This document shows, piece after piece, positions 49,092 through 58,535 of a stretch of 64,000 nucleotides of DNA. Positions within the stretch are counted from its first letter, which is position 1. Each line of letters begins with the position of its first letter. A program made the translations under genes and the position numbers. Origin of the DNA: Pseudomonas fluorescens (lineage in GTDB: Bacteria > Pseudomonadota > Gammaproteobacteria > Pseudomonadales > Pseudomonadaceae); the NCBI RefSeq assembly GCF_902497895.1, contig NZ_CABVHQ010000002.1:124001-188000 (forward strand), given 5' to 3'. The notes under the pieces are model-generated. The model worked only from the letters and a program-made list of their open reading frames with translations, made no database searches and had not been told where the DNA came from.

Positions 49092-50838
49092 GACCTTGCC
49101 CTTCCACCCCGTCCTTCACCACCAGAATGTCTTCCATGATCAGGTACTGCAGGTCAGAACCGAAGAACATGTTCAGCGCATCAGTCGGCGAACAGATCAT
49201 CGGCTCGCCACGGCGGTTGAGCGAGGTGTTCAGCGCCACGCCGTTACCGGTCAGCACTTCCAGCGCTTTCATCATGTCGTAGTAGCGCGGGTTATATTCG
49301 CGCTTGAGCACCTGGGCGCGGGACGTGCCGTCTTCGTGGACAACTTCCGGCACGCGGGCTTTCCACTCCTCGGACACTTCGAAGGTGAAGGTCATGAACG
49401 GCGCCGGGTGATCGATCTTGATCATCTGCGGGGCGACAGTGTCGAGCATCGACGGGCAGAAAGGCCTCCAGCGCTCGCGGAACTTGATCTGATGGTTGAT
49501 CCGGTCAGCCACGCCAATGGCGCTCGGGCAACCGATGATCGAACGCCCGCCCAAGGCCCGCGGACCGAACTCCATGCGGCCCTGGAACCAGGCCACCGGA
49601 TGGCCATCGACCATGATCCTGGCAATGCGTTCCGGGGTGTCGTCGATCTGGCGCCAGGTCGGCTTGCTCGGGTGACGGGCACACGCGGCGATCACGTCTT
49701 CGTTGCTGTAGGACGGGCCGAGATAGACGTGTTCCATCTTCTCTACCGGTACGCCACGAGCGTGGGAAACGTAGGCTGCGGCACCGACTGCGGTACCGGC
49801 ATCGCCGGACGCCGGCTGCACGAACAGCTCCTTGATGTCGTCACGCGCGATGATCTTCTGGTTCAGTTTGACGTTCAGCGCACAGCCACCAGCGAAGGCC
49901 AGCTTGCCGGTTTCCTTGAGAACATCGCCCAGGTAATGGTCGATCATCTGCAACGCCAGTTTCTCGAACAGCGCTTGCATGCTCGCGGCGTAGTGGATAT
50001 AGGGTTCGTCGGCGATATCGCCTTCGCGTTTCGGGCCCAGCCATTCGATCAGTTTCGGCGTGAAGTAGAAGCCTTTGCCCTTCTCTTTATAGCGGCGCAA
50101 GCCGATGACGTTGGCGTACTCGGTATTGATCACCAACTCGCCGTTTTCAAAACTGGCCAGACGCGAGAAATCGTACTTGCCGGCATCGCCATACGGCGCC
50201 ATGCCCATAACCTTGAATTCGCCGTCGAGCATTTCGAAGCCGAGGAATTCGGTGATCGCGCCATACAGGCCGCCGAGGGAATCCGGGTCGAAGAATTCCT
50301 TGATCTTGTGAATCTTGCCGTTCTCTCCATAACCGAAGAAGGTCGTGGCGTATTCACCCTTGCCGTCGATCCCGAGGATCGCGGTTTTCTCTTTGAAACC
50401 GGAGCAATGGTAAGCACTGGAGGCGTGAGCCAAGTGGTGCTCGACCGGCTCGATCTTGATTTTCTTCGGATCGAAGCCCAGTTGCTGGAGGCACCAGACG
50501 ATCTTGTTGCGGTAACGCTTGTAACGACGGTTGCCCATCAGAATCGCGTCGAGGGCGCGGTCCGGGGCGTACCAGTAACGCTTGGCGTAGTGCCAGCGAG
50601 CCTCGCCGAACAGGCTGATCGGGGCGAATGGAATCGCTACCACATCAACGTCGGAAGGTTTGATACCGGCCTGCTCCAGGCAGAACTTCGCCGATTCGTA
50701 GGGCATGCGGTTCTTTGCATGTTTATCGCGTACGAAGCGCTCTTCTTCAGCCGCTGCAACCAGCTTGCCGTCGATGTACAGGGCTGCGGAAGGATCATGG
50801 CTAAGGGCGCCGGACAGGCCAAGAATCGTCAATGCCAC
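49084..50838 (-). CDS. Carbamoyltransferase (core LPS heptose carbamoylation, WapO-like)
   Basis: A 584-residue protein of the NodU/CmcH/TobZ family: an N-terminal Kae1-like domain with the metal-binding motif VEHHLAHASSAY near 130 and ILGIDGKGEYATTFFGYGENG, and a C-terminal YrdC-like part with GPRALGGRSIIGCPS. Family members transfer carbamoyl from carbamoyl phosphate. P. aeruginosa carries a matching gene here that carbamoylates core heptose II. First gene of a three-gene minus-strand transcript. Confidence 0.88.
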   Translation of the reverse strand: MALTILGLSGALSHDPSAALYIDGKLVAAAEEERFVRDKHAKNRMPYESAKFCLEQAGIKPSDVDVVAIPFAPISLFGEARWHYAKRYWYAPDRALDAILMGNRRYKRYRNKIVWCLQQLGFDPKKIKIEPVEHHLAHASSAYHCSGFKEKTAILGIDGKGEYATTFFGYGENGKIHKIKEFFDPDSLGGLYGAITEFLGFEMLDGEFKVMGMAPYGDAGKYDFSRLASFENGELVINTEYANVIGLRRYKEKGKGFYFTPKLIEWLGPKREGDIADEPYIHYAASMQALFEKLALQMIDHYLGDVLKETGKLAFAGGCALNVKLNQKIIARDDIKELFVQPASGDAGTAVGAAAYVSHARGVPVEKMEHVYLGPSYSNEDVIAACARHPSKPTWRQIDDTPERIARIMVDGHPVAWFQGRMEFGPRALGGRSIIGCPSAIGVADRINHQIKFRERWRPFCPSMLDTVAPQMIKIDHPAPFMTFTFEVSEEWKARVPEVVHEDGTSRAQVLKREYNPRYYDMMKALEVLTGNGVALNTSLNRRGEPMICSPTDALNMFFGSDLQYLIMEDILVVKDGVEGQGLV

Positions 50839-51010
50839 AGGGGTCTAGCCTCTTTTGTCTGCATGCAGGCGGTGAGTGCCTGAGAAAAGTGTGTCCTCGC
50901 AAGGGGCGAGAAACAGCTAAAGCGCGGGATTATAGCGTAAAGATGGCGGGAATTACCCAGAGGTTATCAGCCCCGTGACGATGATCCTGGGCGAAAGCTT
51001 TCGCCTCCGC

Positions 51011-51346
51011 TCATTCGCGACCTGCGCTCCAGTAAATGTTGATATTGCCATCGGTACTCTGCCGGTAAATCGTATACGGCAGGAAAACCGTGTCGAAGAC
51101 ACCTGACAGGGCCAAATCCAATAATACAAATGGCACAAGCATGCCTGAGGGATCCGGCGGCGCGTTAAATATACAAAAATCATAAGCCAGACCGCTGTAA
51201 ACACGAGAAATGGACTGACAGTAAGTCTTTTGCTTCCTTAGATCACGGGCCGCCTCAGCCTCATCTTGCAGCACTGTACTGAACGAGCCACAGCCAGCCA
51301 AAGCCAGTGAGAAAACGCCGAGCGAAACAGCCATTTTAATAGTCAC
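51011..51346 (-). CDS. YceK/YidQ-family small lipoprotein
   Basis: A 111-residue lipoprotein: MTIKMAVSLGVFSLALAGC with lipobox LAGC, then SGLAYDFCIFNAPP and LDLALSGVFDTVFLPYTIYRQS, the YceK/YidQ hallmark (D...D...DT.LLPYT). The start is GTG 51346, set by GGAGG seven bases before it; the annotated-looking longer frame to 51436 has no site. Unexpected inside a core LPS locus; its function is unknown. A 226-base gap behind it holds a REPIN. Confidence 0.8.
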   Translation of the reverse strand: MTIKMAVSLGVFSLALAGCGSFSTVLQDEAEAARDLRKQKTYCQSISRVYSGLAYDFCIFNAPPDPSGMLVPFVLLDLALSGVFDTVFLPYTIYRQSTDGNINIYWSAGRE

Positions 51347-51460
51347 AACCTGCCCTCCGAGAACGTCAGGCAAACTAGCACCACGGCTGTAGATGCTACA
51401 GATCACGACATCCCTGGATCGCGTAGGACAATTCATAACAACTTGTCGCCCCTGCGCCCC

Positions 51461-51563
51461 CTGTAGGAGCGAGCTTGCTCGCGATGGACTTTAACGATAA
51501 CGCATGCTTTCTGAATAAACGCGCCGCCCTTGCGTCCATCGCGAGCAAGCTCGCTCCTACAGG
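51461..51563. repeat. REPIN, family B
   Basis: CTGTAGGAGCGAGCTTGCTC and its complement about 60 bases apart. Nearly the same size and end sequence as the element at 12664, with a different spacer. It lies just after the stop of the kinase-fold gene at 51574. Confidence 0.88.
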
Positions 51564-51573
51564 GCTTGCCGAT

Positions 51574-53025
51574 CTACTGGTCGCTATCGATGGTTTTCGG
51601 CAAACGCTGATCAATCACTTGATACAACGCACTGCTCTCGGGCCAGTTGCGCATGAACCGTGCGCGGTCCCGGGCATAGGCCGGGGCGAAGCTGATGGCC
51701 GAGTGGTGCTGACACATCGAGTCCAGATCGATCAGCGCCCAGCGTTGGTGATCCCAGAGCAGGTTGTGCCCCTTGAAATCCCCGTGGCTGATGCGTTCGC
51801 TGATCAACTCGGCGAACAACTGCTCCAGCGCCTGCAACTCGGGTTCCGGGGCATCTCCGCTCTCGACGAAGGGTGCGAAGCGCTCGATGATGTCCGGCCC
51901 CGGCAGGTATTCGGTGACCAGATAAGCACGACTGCGCAGCCAGAGAAATCGCTTCTCCAGCAAGGCCAGCGGCTTGGGCGTGGCAATCCCGAGGAATGCC
52001 AGGCGATTGCCTTCGCGCCAGGAATGCCAGGCCCGGCTCGGGCGCCAGAAGCGTTTGAGCCAATGGGCGAAGCCCTTGATGTTGTAGCGTTTGACCAACA
52101 GCGTGCGACCCGCCACCTCGACCCGCCCGACACTCGCCGCACCGCCGGTTTTGTGCAGGTGACCCTGATCGAGCAAGGCATTGGCTTGCTCCAGCACCGG
52201 CAACATGGCGGCCTCTTCCTCGCGACGAATCGCGCGCAAGGCGAACGCTCCGCGCTGCACACTGAACAGGGTGCACTCACGGCCAATTTTGTTCAGGTAG
52301 TCTTTCAAGCGCCAGCTGCGCACTTTGTTCACCTGCTTTTGCAGGGCTTCGAGTGGCAAGGCGTGTTCGCCGTTGCTCAACAGGTAATGCACCAGCAGTT
52401 CTTCGGTGAACGGCTCGAGCGCCTTGGGTAGCTGGGCGAAAAACACCCCGAGGTTCTCCAGGACTTTTTGCCGGGACAGGGGTTTACCCGCCTGCTCGAC
52501 ACAGATTCCTGCGCCATCGATCAAATGCAGCCGGCCCTGATGACGCAGCAGGTTGTCCAGATGCAGATCTTCCTGCCACAAACCTTTGCGATGCAGTTGC
52601 CCAATGGCCGCCAGCGCTTCAGCCAGCACCGCTTGCTGCTCATCGGCCAACGCCGGCAGCGCTTCGACGTTTTTCCAGGCATCGCCGAGGCTTTCAGCGC
52701 CTTCCAGAAAATCAAACAACAACCAGCCACCCTCGCCGTCCTTCAAGCCATCGGCCAACAGCAGCGGCGTGGTGATGCCCTGCTCGGCAAGCAGACGTGC
52801 GCCCGTCAGCTCACGCTGGAAATGCCGGGCAGCCTTGCTACCCACCAGCAATTTGGCGAGGACCGGTCGCCCGCGCCAGACGCCGGCGCCGACATAACGC
52901 TGGCCCGGCAACACCCGCAACAAGCTGAGCAGCTGTAATTGGGCCGGGCCGGCAGCGTCCGCCAGTTCAAGACTCAGCGGCAGGCGCGGAGAGCGACCGG
53001 CATTCTTCAGTTCGGACAAACGCAT
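51574..53025 (-). CDS. Tandem kinase-fold protein of the LPS core locus
   Basis: A 483-residue protein with two kinase-like domains. The first (about 40-215) has lysine 58, a catalytic loop QEDLHLDNLL (Asp 153) and LIDGAG (Asp 170). The second (about 250-450) has lysine 312, HGDFKGHNLL (Asp 416) and LIDLDSM (Asp 433). Both seem complete, so it may phosphorylate two positions or two substrates, probably on core heptose. Last of the run from waaF; starts at the very base where the previous gene stops. Confidence 0.82.
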   Translation of the reverse strand: MRLSELKNAGRSPRLPLSLELADAAGPAQLQLLSLLRVLPGQRYVGAGVWRGRPVLAKLLVGSKAARHFQRELTGARLLAEQGITTPLLLADGLKDGEGGWLLFDFLEGAESLGDAWKNVEALPALADEQQAVLAEALAAIGQLHRKGLWQEDLHLDNLLRHQGRLHLIDGAGICVEQAGKPLSRQKVLENLGVFFAQLPKALEPFTEELLVHYLLSNGEHALPLEALQKQVNKVRSWRLKDYLNKIGRECTLFSVQRGAFALRAIRREEEAAMLPVLEQANALLDQGHLHKTGGAASVGRVEVAGRTLLVKRYNIKGFAHWLKRFWRPSRAWHSWREGNRLAFLGIATPKPLALLEKRFLWLRSRAYLVTEYLPGPDIIERFAPFVESGDAPEPELQALEQLFAELISERISHGDFKGHNLLWDHQRWALIDLDSMCQHHSAISFAPAYARDRARFMRNWPESSALYQVIDQRLPKTIDSDQ

Positions 53026-53777
53026 TAGCGGGCCTCCTTGTGACTGCGTCGCGCGGTCAGACGCTGAACCCAGGTATCAACCATCGGACTGCGAGCAGGT
53101 TGCTCCAGATAAGCTGCGAGCAGCTCCCGTATTTCGTCTTCGCTCCAGACATGAGCCCGACGCAATAGGGGTTCAAGATCCTTGACCCGATCACGTCGGC
53201 CGAACAACAACGGCCGGCTTTTTTCCAGGTCGATCAGTTGTGCCTGATAACCATCGTCGCAGGCCTGTACAAAGATATGTTTAGGATAGAAGCAACCATG
53301 CACCTGGCGCACCGCATGCAGCTGTCGCGCCAGCACACCGCATGCCCGCAGGATTGCTGTCCGCTGTGCAGCGTCGAGCTGCGCCCATTGCGGTAACAGT
53401 GAATCCAGGTCGTCCCAGTCATCCAGGGCGCGAGTCAGCAGAATCGCCCGGGTCTCGCCAGCCACTTTACGCTCGCCGAAAAACACTGCCTGCAAGACCG
53501 GAACACCCAACTGTCGATAGTGCCGGATAGTGCGAAATTCCCGAGCAAAACTGGGCTCGCCAAAGGGTCGCCGCAACGAGCGCGTCAGGTAGTTGCTCTG
53601 GCGTTTGAGGTAATAACCCTGACCTTCCAGCTCCAGCCGAGAAACGCTGCTCCAGCCACCATGAAGAGTATTGGGTTCATCGACCGCGTCGAGCTGCTTG
53701 GCCCACAGCGCATCGAAGTTATCGAGGCCGTGGCGCTCGAGTAGCGCACGGTCTTCGGCGGCGAGGAAATCAGTCAT
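53025..53777 (-). CDS. InaA-type lipopolysaccharide kinase-family protein
   Basis: A 250-residue kinase-fold protein. Lysine 58 (YYLKRQSN) and the metal aspartate 183 (LIDLEKSR) are present. The catalytic loop is VHGCFYPKHIFV, with cysteine 162 where the HxD aspartate is expected; E. coli InaA has a similar HxxxYPKH loop as I recall, so this is a family trait rather than a mutation. It may use another mechanism or be a pseudokinase. Overlaps its upstream neighbour by four bases. Confidence 0.85.
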   Translation of the reverse strand: MTDFLAAEDRALLERHGLDNFDALWAKQLDAVDEPNTLHGGWSSVSRLELEGQGYYLKRQSNYLTRSLRRPFGEPSFAREFRTIRHYRQLGVPVLQAVFFGERKVAGETRAILLTRALDDWDDLDSLLPQWAQLDAAQRTAILRACGVLARQLHAVRQVHGCFYPKHIFVQACDDGYQAQLIDLEKSRPLLFGRRDRVKDLEPLLRRAHVWSEDEIRELLAAYLEQPARSPMVDTWVQRLTARRSHKEAR

Positions 53778-54508
53778 TCACGTCCCTCGAAAAATCTCAC
53801 GACATGCCGGATCCGGCGCTTGTCAGCCGCGTCGAGCCGGGTCCGTTGCCGATACTGCAGATAGAAGCGCAGGCGCTGGGTGGCTGACAAGTGATACTTG
53901 GCCACCTTGTCGAGACACGCCAGGTCCTTGGTGATTCGATAGCTGAGCCAGAACCCGCGCCAGAAGTCGCCATTCGGGCAGTCGATCAGAAACAGTTTCG
54001 CCTGGTCGTCGATCAGCAGATTGCGCCACTTCAAATCATTATGCGTGAAGCGTTGATCGTGCATGATTCGCGTGTAATCAGCCAGCTGCCGACTGACCCG
54101 ATCGACCCAGGCCCGGTCGGCCAACAAGGGATCGTTGCGAGCGGCCAGGGCCGCCAGATCTTCGGTTCGCGGCAGTTCGCGGGTGATCATCGCCCCGCGA
54201 TCATAGGTTGCGCCCCGGCGCTCCAAGCCCCAGGCGACGATCTCGGCAGTCGGGATACCCCACTTGGCGAAGCGTTTGAGGTTCTGCCATTCGGACTTGA
54301 CTCGCGGCTTGCCCAGATAGCGGCGCAAACCCTTGCCGGCGCCGCTGTAGCGCTTGACGTAATAGTTGACGCCATTGCGCTCGACGCGGATCACCTCGGA
54401 CAGCGGGTCGCGGGTCAGCCGCTCACCCTGCAGGGCAAACACGGCGTCCAGGCTACCAAAGTCTTTCGCCAGATCGCTGTAGGCGGGCTCAAGGTTCCAG
54501 CCCGCCAT
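53774..54508 (-). CDS. Lipopolysaccharide core kinase (WapP-like)
   Basis: A 244-residue kinase-fold protein with lysine 52 (YYVKRYSG), a complete catalytic loop THNDLKWRNLL (Asp 158) and LIDCPNGD (Asp 176). Probably phosphorylates a core heptose; P. aeruginosa has a kinase (WapP) in this spot. It starts at the last base of the waaP stop region (TGATG) and overlaps the next gene by four bases. Confidence 0.87.
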   Translation of the reverse strand: MAGWNLEPAYSDLAKDFGSLDAVFALQGERLTRDPLSEVIRVERNGVNYYVKRYSGAGKGLRRYLGKPRVKSEWQNLKRFAKWGIPTAEIVAWGLERRGATYDRGAMITRELPRTEDLAALAARNDPLLADRAWVDRVSRQLADYTRIMHDQRFTHNDLKWRNLLIDDQAKLFLIDCPNGDFWRGFWLSYRITKDLACLDKVAKYHLSATQRLRFYLQYRQRTRLDAADKRRIRHVVRFFEGRE

Positions 54509-55314
54509 CAGAGCGCATCTCCGTAGCGCTGTTTACGCTCGTAGAGTTTGTTGGCCTTGCCCTCCAGACGCGCAAGCAATGGCGCCTCATCGCGCAAAAT
54601 CTGGCGCAATGGCTGTTGAAAGTAACCCTTGAGGAAACGCAGCTTGTCGCGCGGGGTCAGGCCGATGTCCAGCGCCGAAAAATACAACGCCGCCAAGTCC
54701 TTGTTGCGCCAGCGCCGGGTGATGGCCGGACGGGTCTGGGCACGGTGCAGGTCGATCACCGAGAGTTTCAAGTCGTCGGCCGTCACCGGCTTATCGGTGT
54801 GCAGCAGGAAATGGCAGATGTAGCAGTCGCGATGGTTGACCCCGGCGCGGTGCATCATGCCGGTCATGCGCGCCACTTCAGCGATCAGCGCGCGCTTGAG
54901 CCTGGGCTCCGGCGGCTGCTTGAGCCAGTCGATGCTGAAATCTTCAAGGCTGACGGTGGGCGCCAGTTCTTCGGTGACGATGAACGAATGCTGATCCGCC
55001 GGATTGCTGCCGCGTTCACCGTAGGCAACCGCGGTCATGGTCGGCACACCCGCTTCATGCAGGCGTTCCAGCGCCTGCCATTCCTGGCCGGCACCGAGTA
55101 CCGGGAGTTTGGCGGTGAGCAAATTCTTGAAGATCTCGCCCCAACCGATCCCACGGTGGATTTTCACAAAGTAACCGCGACCCGCGACTTCCGTGCGCAA
55201 GGTACGCCGCGCTTCCAGCTCGCGGTAAACCTGACCGCTCAGCTCCTCGACGTCGGCGAACGCATCACGCCCGGCCCAAAGGGTCTTGAAGGGTTCGGCA
55301 AGAATCAACTTCAT
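54508..55314 (-). CDS. waaP: LPS core heptose I kinase WaaP
   Basis: WaaP phosphorylates heptose I of the inner core, which is essential for outer-membrane stability in P. aeruginosa. The 268-residue protein has lysine 51 (GYFVKIHRG) and the catalytic loop NHRDCYICHFLL with aspartate 163, the residue known to be essential in the P. aeruginosa enzyme. Start overlaps the waaG stop by four bases. Also called rfaP. Confidence 0.96.
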   Translation of the reverse strand: MKLILAEPFKTLWAGRDAFADVEELSGQVYRELEARRTLRTEVAGRGYFVKIHRGIGWGEIFKNLLTAKLPVLGAGQEWQALERLHEAGVPTMTAVAYGERGSNPADQHSFIVTEELAPTVSLEDFSIDWLKQPPEPRLKRALIAEVARMTGMMHRAGVNHRDCYICHFLLHTDKPVTADDLKLSVIDLHRAQTRPAITRRWRNKDLAALYFSALDIGLTPRDKLRFLKGYFQQPLRQILRDEAPLLARLEGKANKLYERKQRYGDAL

Positions 55315-56435
55315 CGGTGTTGCTCCGCCAGAATCACATCCGCAGCGTGCTGCGGCATGCTATAGAGGTCAGCCGTTTGCGCGAAGGCCAGGCCATTACG
55401 GCTCCAGGCCTTACGCGCTGCATCGTCGGCCAACATGCCGCTCAGGTATTGAGTGAGCTGCGCCTGTTCAAACGGCTCGTCCAGCACCAGGCCACTGTCG
55501 GCCTCGGCGATGTAATGGGCGTAACCGCAAACCGCGCTGACCAGCACCGGCAAACCGGCGACCAGCGCTTCGAGCAGGACGGTACCGGTATTTTCGTTGT
55601 ACGCCGGGTGGATCAACAGATCGGCGCCCAGCAGGAACCGCGGAATATCGCTACGCCCCTTGAGAAACTGCACCTGATCGCCCAGGCCCAGCGCCGCACT
55701 CTGCAATTGGAATACTTTGGGGTCGTCCTGGCCAATGACAAATAGCCGGGTGCGCTTCTTCAGTTCAGCCGGCAGTGCCGCCAGTGCCTTGAGGCTGCGG
55801 TCGACGCCCTTGGTCTTGAACCCGGAACCGATCTGCACCAGCAGCAGATCGTCGTCGGCCAGCTTGAATTCGCGGCGGAACTCGGCGCGAATTTCAGCGG
55901 CATTGGGCGGTGCGCGCCGGTCCTGAGCGATGCCCGGCGGCAGCAGGTGAAACCGCTGCAACGGCGTGTCGTAATGCTTGATGAACAGCGGTTGCTGGAC
56001 TTCGGAAATCATCAGGATTTCGGTTTTGGCGTCCCGGGCGAACACCGCACGCTCGTACTCGGCGAAGTGCCGGTAGCGGCCCCAGCGGCGATACAGCGAG
56101 TTGCGCAGGTTCTGCGCCTTGTCCTCGAAGCAGCCGTCGGCGGCGTAGTACACGTCCAGGCCGGGCATCTTGTTGAACCCGATCAAGCGATCCACCGGAC
56201 GCTTGGCCAGGTCGGCTTCCATCCAGGCGCTGAGTTTCTCGTTGCGTCGATGGTTGAAGATCGCCTTGACCGGCGCCACCAGCACTTCGAAACCCGGCGG
56301 GATATCACCTTCCCAGATCAGCGTGTAGACGCGAATCTGATGGCCGCGCTGCTGACACTCCAGGGCGATGCGCATGAAATCGCGCTGCAGGCCACCAAAC
56401 GGGAAATATTTATACAGGACAAAAGCCAATTGCAT
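55311..56435 (-). CDS. waaG: LPS core glycosyltransferase WaaG
   Basis: A 374-residue GT4 enzyme that adds the first sugar of the outer core onto heptose II. It starts MQLAFVLYKYFPFGGLQRDFMRIA, characteristic of WaaG, and has the donor-binding segment HPAYNENTGTVLLEALVAGLPV (E-x7-E type) near 280. Adjacent genes overlap by one and four bases. Also called rfaG. Confidence 0.95.
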   Translation of the reverse strand: MQLAFVLYKYFPFGGLQRDFMRIALECQQRGHQIRVYTLIWEGDIPPGFEVLVAPVKAIFNHRRNEKLSAWMEADLAKRPVDRLIGFNKMPGLDVYYAADGCFEDKAQNLRNSLYRRWGRYRHFAEYERAVFARDAKTEILMISEVQQPLFIKHYDTPLQRFHLLPPGIAQDRRAPPNAAEIRAEFRREFKLADDDLLLVQIGSGFKTKGVDRSLKALAALPAELKKRTRLFVIGQDDPKVFQLQSAALGLGDQVQFLKGRSDIPRFLLGADLLIHPAYNENTGTVLLEALVAGLPVLVSAVCGYAHYIAEADSGLVLDEPFEQAQLTQYLSGMLADDAARKAWSRNGLAFAQTADLYSMPQHAADVILAEQHR

Positions 56436-57499
56436 CAGCGCAGCTCCTCAGCCAGTAACAACGTGCTTAATCGGCTCGCGACACGCTCGGGATTCAGGCG
56501 AGTGAAGCACAGTGGCCACTCACGTTTCAGGTCAAACCGCTGCTGATCTTCAGCAGTCGGCTGATAGGTGCATTTCTTTTGCAGGCACGGCGCGCAGCTT
56601 GGAAAGTCACTCGCCAGATGGATCTGGCTCTTGCCGTAGGCGCCGGTCAGGCCCGGGTTGGTCGGACCGAACAGCGACAGGGTCGGCACGTCCAGCGCCG
56701 CCGCCAAGTGACCCAGACCCGTATCCACCGCGACACACGCCTGCGCGCCAGCGAGCACCTTGGCCACACCGGCCAGGTTCAGCTTGGGCAGAACCTGGGC
56801 GTTCTCCAGATCGCTGGCAATACGTTCGGCTCGAGCCTTCTCCGCCGGGTTGCCCCACGGCAACTTCACCTCGACGCCCAGTTGGCCCATGCGTTCGGTG
56901 AGTTCGCGCCAATAGGCTTCGGGCCAGTGTTTGGTATCCCAGGTAGTGCCGTGCAGGAACAGCACATAAGGATTCTTGCGCGGCAGTTCGACCAGTTTCT
57001 CGACGCTCAGGCCGTAGTCACCCAGGCCTTTGGGCAGGTCATAACCCAGCGCCACCGCGAACAATTGACGTAAACGCTCTACTGCATGCTGCCCACGGGC
57101 CACCGCCAGCCGCCGCGAATAAAAACGCGCGGCCAAGGGTTCGCGGGCCGAGTCACGATCAAAACCGGCCACCGGCGCCCTGACATAACGCGTCAGCCAG
57201 GCGCTTTTGAGCAAACCCTGGGCGTCGATCACCAGATCGTATTGAGTCGCCCGAATGCTTTGCTTGAAGCGCCGCCATTCGCCACTTTTGATGGTTTGCC
57301 AGATGTTCTGGCGCCAGCGCCGGATGGCCACTGGAATCACCTTGCCAACGGCCGGGTGCCAGGTCGGAATCTCGGCAAAGCCTTCCTCCACCACCCAGTC
57401 GAAGGTGATCCCGGGAATCGCCCGCGCCGCATCGGTCAATGCCGGCAAGGCATGAATGACGTCACCCAGGGAGGAGGTCTTGATCAACAATACCCGCAA
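56435..57499 (-). CDS. waaC: LPS heptosyltransferase I WaaC
   Basis: WaaC adds heptose I to Kdo using ADP-heptose. The 354-residue GT9 protein begins RVLLIKTSSLGDVIHALPALTDA and has the C-terminal VAVDTGLGHLAAALDVPTLSLFGPTNP. I place the start at TTG 57499, two bases after the waaF stop, because GAGGTCAAG lies before it and the family sequence starts there; the open frame upstream lies in waaF. Confidence 0.95.
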   Translation of the reverse strand: MRVLLIKTSSLGDVIHALPALTDAARAIPGITFDWVVEEGFAEIPTWHPAVGKVIPVAIRRWRQNIWQTIKSGEWRRFKQSIRATQYDLVIDAQGLLKSAWLTRYVRAPVAGFDRDSAREPLAARFYSRRLAVARGQHAVERLRQLFAVALGYDLPKGLGDYGLSVEKLVELPRKNPYVLFLHGTTWDTKHWPEAYWRELTERMGQLGVEVKLPWGNPAEKARAERIASDLENAQVLPKLNLAGVAKVLAGAQACVAVDTGLGHLAAALDVPTLSLFGPTNPGLTGAYGKSQIHLASDFPSCAPCLQKKCTYQPTAEDQQRFDLKREWPLCFTRLNPERVASRLSTLLLAEELR

Positions 57500-57500
57500 C

Positions 57501-58535
57501 TTACTTGACCTCGACCACAGAGCCCTGCAACCGCTGCAAGGCGTCGACCACCGGTTGCGCCAGGAGCTGGCGCAAGCAGTTGTAATGGCCGAAACGGCAG
57601 GTACGATCAAAGCATGGACTGCACTCGATCCCCAGCCGGACAATTTCGACCTTCTCGGCCAACGGCGGAGTGAAGCCTGGCGAGGTTGAACCGTAGACCG
57701 CCACCAGCGGCCGGTTCAACGCCGCCGCCACGTGCATCAGACCGGAGTCGTTGGACACCACCGCATCGGCGCAGGACATCAGGTCGATGGCCTCGGCCAG
57801 CGAGGTGCCGCCACTGAGGTTCACCGACTCTTCACGCAGGCCGGGAATCAGCCGTGCGCGAATGTCTTCACCCACCCCGTGATCGTTTTTCGAACCAAAC
57901 AGCCAGACCTGCCAGCCCTCGCGAATCTTCGTCTCGGCAACTTTGGCGTAATGCTCGGACGGCCAGCGCTTGGACTCGCCAAACTCGGCACCCGGACACA
58001 AAGCCAGTACCGGACGATCCAGCGCCAGGTCGAACTTGGCCAGCGCGACGGCGCGAGTGTCGTGGTCAATCTGCAGGGATGGCCGCGGATAGGGTTGGGG
58101 CAGCTCGATGCCGGGCTCATAGGCCAGGGCCATGAAGCGCTCGATCATCAACGGGTAACGTTCTTTATCGAGGGTGCGCACATCATTGAGCAAGCCGTAG
58201 CGGAACTCGCCCCGCCAACCGGTACGTTTCGGGATACCTGCAAAAAACGGCACCAGCGCCGATTTCAGCGAGTTAGGCAGCAAAATCGCCTGGTCGTACT
58301 GACCGCTCAGGGATTTGCCTATACGCCGGCGGGTCGCCAGTTCGAGCACGCCATGGCCGAGCGGAAAGCTCAAGGCCTGCCGCACTTCGGGCATGCGTTC
58401 AAGGATCGGCCGGCTCCACTCGGGGGCCAGTACGTCGATCTCGCACTGTGGGTGGCGTTGTTTCAGACACTGAAAGAGTGTCTGCGCCATCACCATGTCA
58501 CCGACCCAACTGGGCCCAACGATCAGAATTTTCAT
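57501..58535 (-). CDS. waaF: LPS heptosyltransferase II WaaF
   Basis: WaaF adds heptose II. The 344-residue GT9 protein begins MKILIVGPSWVGDMVMAQTLFQ and carries VVSNDSGLMHVAAALNRPLVAVYGSTSPGFTP near 260. The start at 58535 matches the family; the longer frame to 58565 adds nothing conserved. First of seven tightly packed genes (waaF-C-G-P and three kinases). Confidence 0.96.
   Translation of the reverse strand: MKILIVGPSWVGDMVMAQTLFQCLKQRHPQCEIDVLAPEWSRPILERMPEVRQALSFPLGHGVLELATRRRIGKSLSGQYDQAILLPNSLKSALVPFFAGIPKRTGWRGEFRYGLLNDVRTLDKERYPLMIERFMALAYEPGIELPQPYPRPSLQIDHDTRAVALAKFDLALDRPVLALCPGAEFGESKRWPSEHYAKVAETKIREGWQVWLFGSKNDHGVGEDIRARLIPGLREESVNLSGGTSLAEAIDLMSCADAVVSNDSGLMHVAAALNRPLVAVYGSTSPGFTPPLAEKVEIVRLGIECSPCFDRTCRFGHYNCLRQLLAQPVVDALQRLQGSVVEVK

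Noticed and set aside
49096..50883. 595-codon plus-strand open frame opposite the carbamoyltransferase gene
   Set aside because: Antisense shadow; the minus-strand frame has the HHLAHA motif and clear family identity.
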